From: Motacilla alba alba | Lineage: Eukaryota > Chordata > Aves > Passeriformes > Motacillidae | Direction of reading: 5' to 3' | Assembly (NCBI RefSeq): GCF_015832195.1 | Contig: NC_052018.1 | Location: 33,136,115-33,200,114, forward strand | Length of the DNA stretch: 64,000 bases | In this document: in pieces, positions 54,245-64,000 of the stretch | Numbering within the stretch: the first letter of the stretch is position 1 | Layout of the letters: each line of letters begins with the position of its first letter | The notes under the pieces: model-generated | The model's database searches: none | The model's input: the letters and a program-made list of their open reading frames with translations, nothing else | Told to the model about the DNA's origin: nothing | Translations under genes and position numbers: made by a program

Positions 54245-54730
54245 GTGAAAAATAAACTTTCCTACATGTTGGACATCCTGTTTTTCTTTATGTTTGAAAA
54301 CCTATATGTTTTCAGAAGGGATATGCAGAAAGACTGGCTGTGTAATGAGTCAATCCAGAAACATTGCTAATGCATGAGTTGTGCACCCAAAGCTACATCC
54401 AAGCACATTTTCCATAAAAGCTTATTCATTGTGTCTGATTACAGTAAACAGGAGTGTAGAGGCTTACTCATTCTATTTACTGAAATATTGTATCTTTCTC
54501 AATTTTGCAATTATAATAATAATAATTTGAAGTCTATATTGACATATGGTATCACAGGGGCTAACTGATTTTCATCTTGAGCATCTCTTAAAACATCATA
54601 GCCTAATAATGAAGAATTTCCCTAAGGCAGGCCAAGCATAAAGGAAAGATGAAGATATAAATCCAGGACTAGATGAAGCATCTACTCTATCTAAAGGAAA
54701 ACCCTATTGTAGTTGCTGGTGTGAATGGAT

Positions 54731-55000
54731 CTAATGGATCCAGTTAAAAAAACCAAAACACACAACAAAGCAAAAAAGTCCAACCAGTGACAGGGAGGTG
54801 CTACATCCCCACTGCTCTGCCTTGTGAGCTGTTATAAGCCTCTCTGGGATAGTGTCTGCTCTCCTTTCTCCCAGACTTCCTTCTTCTTGGCTGAGTGAGT
54901 CAGAATTTTCTATAGAGCATTTTCCTGATCCACCTACTGAACTGTCTTTGCCCTTCTGTGCATCCTGGTTGGCCGCATTCAAATATGGTGCATTGAACAT
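54731..55000 (-). other. Unrecognised minus-strand ORF, possibly linked to the 54.0-kb segment
   Basis: An 89-codon frame with a polar N-terminal two-thirds (DAQKGKDSSVGGSGKCSIEN, SDSLSQEEGSLGERRADTIP) and a hydrophobic end that is probably read-through of T-rich sequence. A ccaaccag acceptor precedes DAQKGK. It lies about 490 bases upstream, in minus-strand sense, of the 54.0-kb segment. Function unknown. Confidence 0.2.
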
Positions 55001-58000
55001 GAAAAATTTTCAGAAGTCTCACCAGGTGCCTTTTTAGAGGGAAATATTTATCTTTTCAGAGAATACTTTCTAAGTACAATCCCTAGGCAGCATTTCTTTT
55101 TCTTGGCTTAAGCAGTTATGCTTCATAACTACTAAAAAAATGACTAATGCAGAACTCTTCTTCTGCTCTCCTTTTTTCACTTCCAACAGTTAGCTTACAG
55201 CACACAGTGAAAGGCTTTGGCACTAGGTACTTAACCTGCTCTATGTATGATTGAGGTTACTGTGACTTTTTTTCCTTATCACCTGGACCTGAATGACCGA
55301 TCCTGAACTGAGGCTGATAAAGGTACAGGTAAAAATAAATTTTATTAGAATATTGGTGGTATCATTAATTATCTGCGATCCTTAAACTTTGAAAGTGCTC
55401 CAAGAGCCACTTTTCAGCCTACTGGAATTGGTCTTGCTTTGCACTGAGCAACTCAGGCTTCTGATTTCTTTCTGACCAGTAGGATAACATCCAAAGTCAC
55501 ATGATGAACATGAATGTTAGTACTCTATGTTGTCATCTGCCTTAATGGTTTACTTTTCCCTCATTTCAATAATTTAAAAGTTGTGCCAGAAAATGCATGG
55601 AAAGATATATGCAACGCATCCTGATCTTCTGACTGTCATAAGAAAAGAAACTATTCAGTAGGGTCTCATCATAAATACCAAGCTCTATTTTGTGTCAATT
55701 TCTACATTATTGTTACATGTTTTTAATCGAGACATACTTTTGAGGTCAGGCTAGTTAGTCTTGTATGGATCAGCACATTTATCGCCTTTTGTAGTCTTTG
55801 TGCCCTTCAACCATGTTTCATTCACTTCAAAATGAGTTTACCTAAGCTGCAGTCTCATATGCCAGTCCTTTCCAAGTTACTGAAAAGCAGCGTGTTGGGG
55901 TTAGAATTAAGGTCCATGCTGCCTCAGCTCTTGTCTCTGGCCAGTATGGGATGCCAAGGAAAGAGTGGCCTGGGGCAGGTGTGCAGTGATGCTTCTGAGA
56001 TGGTGATCAGCACCTTCCCTTGGGTGCAAATACAGCTGCTCTTCCAGTTCCAGGACAATGGACTTGTGCAACAGCATGCTCAGTTTCAATGGCTGCCATG
56101 CCTTTGCTCCAAGGAGACATCATGGTCCTCACTGAAAACTGAGGCAGAGAATGGATTTTTTTGGGGTTATATGTAAATTTAGTTATGTGTCTATTGTCCT
56201 CATTTTCCCTGTTTCTTTTTATGTAGAAGAACATCCTGTTTATTTTGATTACCTTTTAGATGAAAAAAAATTTTTGAGAAGTTCTAAAATTCCCTCCCTC
56301 ACTTTTTTTGAAATAAAGTTCTGAAACGTTGTATCTGGAATTCCTGCTTTTTGAGTTTTTTAGAAATTAGAAGCAGTATTCCTTGATCTGCATTTGTTTG
56401 TCCTGCCATTTTAACTTTGATCATTTGTTGTTTCTAAAAGAGTATCTTGCAATCCTTCTATCCTCTTTGCTTAGCAAAATGAAACCGCCTGGTTTTTGGA
56501 CTTCCAGATTTAGGAGCTATTTGATAAGAAGAAATGTCTCTCTCTAGTTTGTGTCTTGAACTTTTTTTTTTTGAGGTTGCCAGCCTCCCAAAGTGTATGG
56601 CATATAGTGATATTAATCTCTTTTTTAACCTCTATGTTTCTGGAGAGCAGCTCTTTCCTGTAGGCAGTGCTGCTGGCCAGGGTGGCAGAGGTGGATGTCA
56701 CCTGCTGGCCAGAATGGTCAGAGAGGAATCAGAAGCCTGAGGAGCTTGGTCAGGGGCAAGCCATAAATGAGTGCTCTCCTCATGCTTCTGGTTTGGCGTG
56801 GCCACAAGCCTGCCCCGGGAAGTGCATTGCAGGTTGGGCCAGGACTGGTGCTTGGTGAGCACTGAGGGCCAGAAGAGATCTCCTCAGCAGAAGGATATTC
56901 TGCTGCATCTTCTACATCCTGAACTCAACTATTTGCCTTGATCAAAACATCGCCTTTTAATTGCTTTGTGTTTAATTTCTGCGAGTAACTTAATGTTGTA
57001 TTTCTGTTGCAAGTAACTGCTGCTTATTGGTTGCCCTTGTATTAATGACTGCAAGCTTTTCATGTAAGCTGTGACTGTATCCAAACCAGGTGTGTACCAG
57101 TGGCAGCCAGAGTGCAGGTTTGCTTCCTTCAGCTGTCCCAGTGTCATGGTCAGAATAAAGTGCCAGGAGTGGGCAGGGTTTCTTTTCGTGCTGTCCTGGG
57201 GTTTGTTATCAGTGATGATGCTACAGAGCAATATGTCATTGTCCAGTCAATGCCAAATCGATAGTGGCATTGGTGTAAGAGCTGCTCTGGCAATGTCAGC
57301 AGTCCCTCCTGCTCTCTGCATGTGCCTGTATTTTTGGCATAGAACTGGCAGGTGTTGACAGTGTCCTCAGACCACCTTCAAGCAATATGAAATGTCATTT
57401 AGCTTTCTTAAATCTCTATAAAAAATAATTTTATTACTCAGAGTCTAGGTGCCTTTAAACATGTTTCTACCTGTACTGAGAGCTTCCTCATCTGTCACTA
57501 AGAGATTACGACCAATCTTTTGTATTCATAACTGTGCCTTCTTTTGGTAAGGTTTTGCATTTAGTTACAGCTCTTGTAATGGTTGGCTGAGCTGTACAAC
57601 ACTGATGTGCCACTGGCTGTGCATTGTAGTTTAACTCACTTCTGATGGATCCCCAGGGAAAAGTTTCTGCACTCACCAAATATCTCCCAGGTTAGCATTT
57701 GATTTGTGTGTTACCTATATTGACTGAAAGCACACAGAGCTTTTTGACTATGTCTGAAGGCATGTTTTTTGAGGGCAGAAATGGCAAATGTTTTTTGTCC
57801 AGAGTCAAACACTGGTCTTCCAGTAGTGAGTCTAAAATTTTTTGTGACTATAGGCTGTGGTCAAACCTGCTGTTTCTGCTCAAACATGCTGCTTGCTGGG
57901 GTCTGTTTGTGCCTGGCCCACATGCTAGAAGCCCTGTGTCCTGCTGGTGTTTTAGGAGCGCATTGCCCGTGCACTCCTTCAGTGACTCACAGGTATTGTA

Positions 58001-58289
58001 ATCAGGTTCTTTAATTAACTCTTTTGAGGGTTAAATCTTTACCAGGATTTTAACAGTGGCTTGGATACTTGTGCAGAGGAAAACTCTAAAGCAGCTGATT
58101 CAGAGAACTGAATTAGGTAACCCATTTCTGAACTTAGTTCACTGCTTTAGGAAGTTTTGTATTCATTCCTGCTCCGCTGGACAGCTGTTTCTGTTTGACT
58201 CTGATTAGCCATGATTCCTTTATGCACCTAGGAATGTCCTTTCTAATCAGTATGTTTTGAGGTAGCTTTAGTCTTGTATTGCCAGTTCT

Positions 58290-58880
58290 TTCCACAGCTG
58301 CTCACAAGATTAAGTCATGCTTGACTAATCTGATGGCCTCTATGGTGAAATGACTGGATCTGGGAATGAGGGGTGAGCAAGAGCTGATGTTTCCTTTGAC
58401 TTTAGCAAGACTTTTGGCACTACCTCCCATAAAACTCTTGTAACCATTGCAGGATATTAGGGATTGGGTGGAAGGGTGGATGGACAGCTAGAAGATGGGT
58501 GAAATGCTGGCTGGATGACTGGGATCAGAGGGCAGTGGTTAATGAGTTGCACTTTCAGACCCCTGCAGTTCTCTACTTGTTGCTCAGGTGTGTCCTATTC
58601 TACATCATCAATGGCCTGGAGGAGGCAATGCAATGCACCCTCATCAAACTTGCATATGATTAATGCTTGAGGTCAGGGATGCTTTTCCCAGGTAGGCTGG
58701 AGGAATGGATAAACAGGAACCCTATAAAATTCAGCAGGGGAAAATGCCGAGCCCTGCCTTGGGCACCAGGATAAGCTGGGACTGCTGGGGAACAGCTCTG
58801 TGGAAAGGGCCATGGTAGGCAGTGAGCTGGGCATGTGTGTGTGCCCCAGATCAGCACCTGCAGAGCTCTTCCAACAGAAC
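58290..58880 (+). mobile_element. CR1 LINE ORF2/3' region fragment
   Basis: Plus-strand text includes catcatcaatggcctggagg, accctcatcaaacttgcata and ggctggaggaatggataaac, degraded equivalents of the C-terminal ORF2 of CR1. Both ends are approximate, and the 3' terminus is missing. Confidence 0.85.
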
Positions 58881-60644
58881 ATCTGCCCGTGGAGTGTTTA
58901 GCTGAAGTAAATGGGCCAAACGCTGCTGTCAAGTTCTGTGTCATTCCCCCATGATTCAAGCTCTCTCTAGCAGTAGCATGATTTGCCCTGTGACCTCTGA
59001 GCAGTAAGCACAGCCATGCTCACTCTGTAGTCTTAAAAGTTAGGGATTTTTAAAAATTATGTGACCTGGGTGTTAGGATGTTTTTTATTACCTCTTTTAT
59101 TACCTCTCAAGGTCATCCCTGTCTTCTTTAAGGGTGGCTGTTGGAGCCTGTGCTGCCCCTACATCTTTGTGCTGTGACAAAGAGCACAGTAGATGGGAAA
59201 AGCAATCAGGAGGAGGAGGAGGAAGCCCTGCATGGGTAACTTGCCGCCAGAGAAGCAGCAGGTGGGAAATGGGGTGTTTCACATCTGCTGGCACTGAGAA
59301 GTGGTAGGATGGCACATTGGTAGGGGCTGATGTCAGGCAATTTGGTATCTACTGCCAATTTCCAGAGGAAGGCCAGCAGTACTGCATCTGGTGAGGGGAA
59401 TCAAGCTCGTGGGCATTTGGTCTGTGGTTTGACCCCAAAACATCTCTATTTTCAGCTTATTCCTCGGAAATATCATGAGGGTAGTGCTGTAACTAATCCC
59501 CTTTTTGAATTTTTTTTTATTAATCAAATAATGTCTTGAAAAATAAATTTTTCTTAAGTGAGAAACTTTTAGTCTGGCAGTCCTAATGTTGAAGCACATT
59601 TATTCCTCTGGCATTGCAAAAAGCTCTTGTGGTGGGCAGGAGCTTTGTTTGCAGGCTGGGTTTGCGAGGCAGGGAGCAGGGACTGCAGTGCAGTGCATTT
59701 CTCAGTGTTCTGCGTCCACTTGAGGGCACCACAGTATTGCCGGTAGCAGGGATTTTGTGAAATGCGTGGGGGACTGTACCCTGCACTTTAAAGGAATCCT
59801 TTACAGAAAAAAAAAAAAAAGGCAACTGCATAATTATTTAAAACCACCACCACCACATTGAAAGAATGTGTATTTCTGCTCTGTTTGACCTTCCCTTGGA
59901 TTGTGGGCACTTTGGCCCAGCACATGAGACCCTCTTGTGGTGCACAGTTATACCAGCCCTTTCCCTGCCAAGAGGGATGTGTGTTTTGTGGGTGAACAGA
60001 CTCAAATGGAGAAAAAACCAAGGAGTAATTTAGTTCTTAGCTCTGGTGAGATACCAGCTTTTCTGGGAGACCCAGGGCAGTGGCAACTCATTTATTTGAG
60101 AAGGGCCTGTGAGCCAAAGGCAGATACTGTGCTCAGCATGAGGAGTGGGCTGGGCATGCAGCCCTCTGCACCCTCCCTCCAGCAGGCAAAGCCACTGCTG
60201 CCATTGAGATGCTAAACCTCTTCTTCCTTCCATTTTCCATTCCATGTCTGCATCCCATGCTTTCTCTCCCTTCAAGCACAGCTTGACTCTCAGGCTCTGA
60301 CCTTTCCATACACAACCAGCCTAATGCAGTCATGTTTGTTACTGCCCTCTGCAGCATCCCCTGCAGGCACGGCACAGTCCAGGCTTGGGTGCAGCTGCAT
60401 TCCCTCAGCCAAGTGAGTTCTTTTGACAATAAGGTCACCTTCGTGTGGCTGAGGAGGTCCCCCCAGTAAGGCACAGCTCCTAGAGAAGCAGAGGCTGAAC
60501 GAGCCCCAGAACAAGAATGGCTGTGGTTCACCCTGCATCCCCTCAGAGGTGCAGCCCCTTGGCTTGGCTGCTTGAAGGAGAGCAATGCTGGCAGTGGCTG
60601 AGGGATGGTTATTTGCTGGTTTTAGAGGGAGGTTTCTGATTTTT
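58881..60644. other. Intergenic, no gene recognised
   Basis: Moderately GC-rich with overlapping chance ORFs, the longest 150 codons on the minus strand at 60,133-60,585, of random-looking composition. An A-rich tract is at 59,808-59,820. Confidence 0.5.
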
Positions 60645-61485
60645 CATAAAATTATTAAAGTTGGAAAAGACCTCAAATCCAACTGGTAATCCAGACACAT
60701 GAGGTCCATCACTAAGCCATGTCCCTAAACACCACCTCTGCAGGCCTGTTGAACACTTCCAGGGATGGTGATTCCATCACTTCCCTAGGCAGCGAAATGA
60801 TTCTAATGATTGTAATGTCTGATGTCTGATCACCCTTTCACTGAAGCAATTCTCCCCTAATCTAGCTCTCAGCACAACTTAAATGCATTTCCTTTCATCC
60901 TGTCACTTGTTACACGGGACAAGAGACTGATCCCCACCTGGCTACAATCTCCTTTCAGGAACCTGTAGAGTTGTAGACTGATAAAAGGTGTCCTCCAAGC
61001 CTCCTTGTCTCCAGGCTAAATGCCCCCAGCTCCCTCAGCTGCTCATTATCAGACTTGTGCTTCAGACCCTTCACCAGTTTAGTGCTGTTCTCTGGACACA
61101 TGCCAGACCCCCAGTGTCTCTCTTGTGAGGGACCCAGAACTGAACACAGCACTTGAGGCGTGTCCTCACCAGGGCCGAGTACAGAGGAAAAGTCACTGCC
61201 CTGGTCCTGCTGGCCACACCGTTTCTGATACAATCCAGAATGCCATTGGCCTTCTTGGCCTCCTGGGCACACACTGGCTCATGTTCAGCTGCTGCCAACC
61301 AGCACCACCAGGTCCTTTTCCTTTGGGCAGCTTTCCAGGCACTCTTCCTCCAGCCCGCAGTGCTGTAGGGGTTTGTTGACACCCAAGTGCAGGACCTGGC
61401 ACTTGGCCTTGTTGATTCTTACAGTTGACCTTGACCCATTGATCCAGCCTGTCCAGATCCCTCTGTAGAGCCCTTTTGGCAGAGA
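60645..61485 (-). mobile_element. CR1 LINE, 3' UTR and ORF2 C-terminus (about 840 bp)
   Basis: Reverse-oriented CR1. The left edge aaagttggaaaagacctcaa is the 3' end. Minus-strand frames in 60,955-61,536 contain [20 protein letters not shown] and [20 protein letters not shown], typical of the CR1 ORF2 C-terminus. This is the longest CR1 piece in the window; stops and frame changes show it is dead. Confidence 0.92.
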
Positions 61486-63037
61486 GGGTTGACTGAGGAT
61501 CTGACTAAACCAGAAAGTGGTTCCTGCTAGGGCCAATTGCTAACAGGTCAGGAGTCCTTCAAAGCACTGTAAAGAGATGCCTGGTGAAACCTCCTGAGGG
61601 GTACTTTGAATTTAAGCTTATTACCTGAGAGGAATAAAAAGGAGGAGGTGTGTGCTGCTCTGGCAAGTGTTGCAGGCCTTGGAGTTGTGCCCCAAAAGTG
61701 TTTCTGTTTGCATTTCAGAGGCTGGGCCACTGCAGGCTTGTCAGCACACGAATGGACTCCCAAATGCATAAAGCTTCAGTAGGAGAGATCTGTCCTACAA
61801 TGCAAGAAAGAATAAGAATTGATTTGATTTGGGGCTCAGCCTAGGATTCCAAAGGGCCCTGGCTGGCAAGGTGCCAGGCAAACAAAAGGAAAAATGGGTT
61901 TGAGTCTCAAATCTACCACCAGGTTTTGTGAAAAACTGTGTCTTCTCTGAGCTTCAGCTTCAGTAGCTGCACACTGCACTTCATTATGTTCACATTCAAT
62001 GGCCTAAAATGTAGGGGTGACATTGCTGTCTAGATTTGTCTCATTGAGAGCCTTATCTTTCTCAGTGAGTCATCTCTTTCAGAACTCCTCTGCAATAGAT
62101 GAAATTTCACCTGATAAAAAGACTTTGGTTAGGCTGGTGTTGGTCTAAAGAGTGGGAAAAATGAATGCCTCTTGCCCCTGGGTCAGCTGCTTCCTTGCCA
62201 ACTATTATCTCTCTTTTAGCTTCGTTGAAAGAGGTGGTGATCAGGCTGTGAGATTTGGGACTGCCAGTTGGGAGTGAGGTGCAGCCTGAACTCCCCACAG
62301 AGGCTGCAGATCAAACAACAGCTGATTTTAATGAAACGTTTGAAGAAAAAACATTGATAGAAATAAATCCCTGGGTTTCCACAGTGAGAACCTAGGAGTC
62401 TCCCTTTTGCAGAGCTGTTGCACTGGGTGAGCTGTGTGAGGGTCTCCCACTGTTCCAGCCAGCCCGTGCACTGGGACCGTCTCTTGCTTCTTGGATCAAA
62501 GTGTGGTCTGAAAGCCCAGGGATCAACTCCACAAGTTGTTTTATCCCTTTCCTCTGTCAGACCAGCTAACCAACCAATTTTCTGGAAAGAAAACAGAACT
62601 ATGTGCAGTGAACATTGACTCCAGCAATGTTTCCATCACCCTTTTTAAGCAGTTGGGTGTAGGTGTCAGAAGAGAATGGCTCCTGTACACGGGCATCTAA
62701 GAGATCATTATTTAACAGCGATCTCTGATTGATCTCAGTGATCTCAGTGATTTAACTGTGCCTCTGCACAGTTCAAAAGGGCACTGAGAATTAGGCTTGA
62801 CTATACTTTCATGGTGTATTTCTACTCCCTTTGGAGGCCCTAGGCTCTTCTCCAGTTGTCTATGAACTCTACTCTCCCTTTGAGGTGCTGGGTAGTTCAG
62901 TTCTATTTCTAAGTCTTCAGTTCCATTCTCTTCTGGCCCAATTGCTCCATCCGTGCCACAAGGAGTATCTGCATGCAAATCCCTCTCCTGCCTTTCTTTC
63001 ATATAAATCCATTAGCTTGGCAGCTTCTAGTGCCTTT
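61486..63037. other. Intergenic, no gene recognised
   Basis: Only short chance ORFs on both strands, with no repeat end or splice chain recognised. It ends at the target duplication of the solo LTR. Confidence 0.5.
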
Positions 63038-63620
63038 ACACCTGCCATGGTTCAACCCCAGCCAGAGGCCAAGCCCCATGCAGCCACTAGCTCACTACCC
63101 CACTTGCAGGATAAGGGAGAGAATTGGAAGGGTAAAAGGTAGAAAACATGTGGGTTGAGATAAAGACAGTTTGATGAGGAAAGTAAAAGCTACTCACACA
63201 ATCAAAGCAAAACAAGGAATGAATTCAATGCTTCCAGGTGTTCGGCAGTCTCCAGGACAGCAGGGCCCCATCATACCTGGTGGTGACTTGGGAAGACAAA
63301 CACCATCACTACAAACATCCTCCTGCCTTTCTCCTCCCCATCTTATACACTGACCATGAAGTCATATTGTCCAGAGTATCCCTTTAATCCCTTGGGGCCA
63401 CCTGTCCCAGCTCCTCCAAACCTGCTCGGCTCCCCCAGTCTCCTCCCCAGCATGGCAGTACAAAGAGTAAAAAGGGCTTGGCTCTGTGTAAGCCCTGCTC
63501 AGCAATAACAGAAACATCTCTATATCATCAACCCTGCAGTCAGCACAAGTCCAAAACACAGCCCCCTCCAAGCCACTTGGAAAAAGCTAACTCCACCCCA
63601 GCCAAAACCAGCACAACACC
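63038..63620 (-). mobile_element. Solo LTR with 5-bp target-site duplication
   Basis: The LTR is 63,043-63,615 (573 bp), flanked by acacc at 63,038-63,042 and acacc at 63,616-63,620. On the minus strand it starts TGTGCTGGTTTTGGCTGGGG and ends GGTTGAACCATGGCA, giving TG...CA ends. A GTATAAGATG TATA-like motif lies on the minus strand at about 63,343-63,352. No internal retroviral sequence is present, so it is the product of LTR-LTR recombination. It is related in layout to the LTR at 14,235-14,815. Confidence 0.9.
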
Positions 63621-64000
63621 TCATCTTCTCCAGTGCATGCTTTTCATTCAAGTTCTTGCTTTACCACAGGTGATCCCCCTGGCCACTGTCTCTGCTGCAG
63701 TGAGATACAGATTTCATCTCTGTCTCCAAGGAGAGGTCATTGCAAACCTGTGTTTCTAGTTCTAATTCTACACTAATGATTCAAACTGCCTGGAATATCT
63801 ACATGGAATGGAACACTGGGATGAAGGTGCAAAGGACTCTGTTAATAAATTTAAGTGAGGTTACACAGTTTACCTTTTCTTTATCCTACCCTATATCTCC
63901 TGTGAAGATAAATGGGGAAATTAGTATTAGAGTTACGTAACACTGGAGAGAAGTGCCTGCTTGTGTTTCTTGTGTTTAAATATGTGTATGTGTAAATGAT
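63621..64000. other. Intergenic, no gene recognised
   Basis: AT-rich tail of the window with only short chance frames. Confidence 0.5.

Larger units (their letters stand above)
49941..58289. other. Intergenic; old repeat traces and two minus-strand exon-like segments
   Basis: No gene recognised. An old LINE-like trace (gtattcaaaaagagattgga) lies around 52,960-53,040. Minus-strand segments at 53,993-54,244 and 54,731-55,000 look protein-like and are listed separately. No CpG island is present that could be the start of BCKDHB. Confidence 0.5.

Overview
The window looks like a bird autosomal locus. It is AT-rich vertebrate DNA with GT-AG introns and one CpG-island promoter. It also carries many CR1 LINE fragments with the typical avian ATTCTATG-type 3' end and avian-type LTR elements. 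The only gene I can name with confidence is TTK (MPS1, the spindle-assembly-checkpoint kinase), which is complete and on the + strand.

Layout. 1-17.5 kb is intergenic: a 176-bp tandem duplication (6.4-6.7 kb), a CR1 3' end (5.86-6.11 kb), an AT microsatellite (10.35 kb) and a repeat cluster at 10.8-14.8 kb. In that cluster a CR1 is nested inside another CR1 and joined to a truncated minus-strand endogenous retrovirus with its 5' LTR. 17.8-18.4 kb is the CpG island and TTK promoter, with four CCAAT boxes followed by a CHR-like element, the arrangement typical of G2/M genes. 18.1-47.8 kb is TTK: a predicted non-coding exon 1, 21 coding exons (21,815-47,219) that keep one reading frame for 879 codons plus stop, and a 3' UTR with AATAAA signals. 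Three CR1 fragments lie in TTK introns, all antisense to the gene. 47.8-64 kb is intergenic: CR1 pieces at 49.7, 58.3-58.9 and 60.6-61.5 kb, and a solo LTR at 63,043-63,615 with a perfect 5-bp target-site duplication.

The mammalian neighbours of TTK (ELOVL4 upstream, BCKDHB downstream) were not seen here. Several minus-strand segments (19.3-19.6, 54.0, 54.7-55.0 and 14.8-15.1 kb) look more protein-like than chance ORFs but match no family I recognise; they are reported as leads only. I see no bacterial-type system, CRISPR array, or obvious novel multi-gene system. The most informative points are the fine structure of TTK and its promoter, the nested-repeat history at 10.8-14.8 kb, and the unexplained minus-strand exon-like segments.
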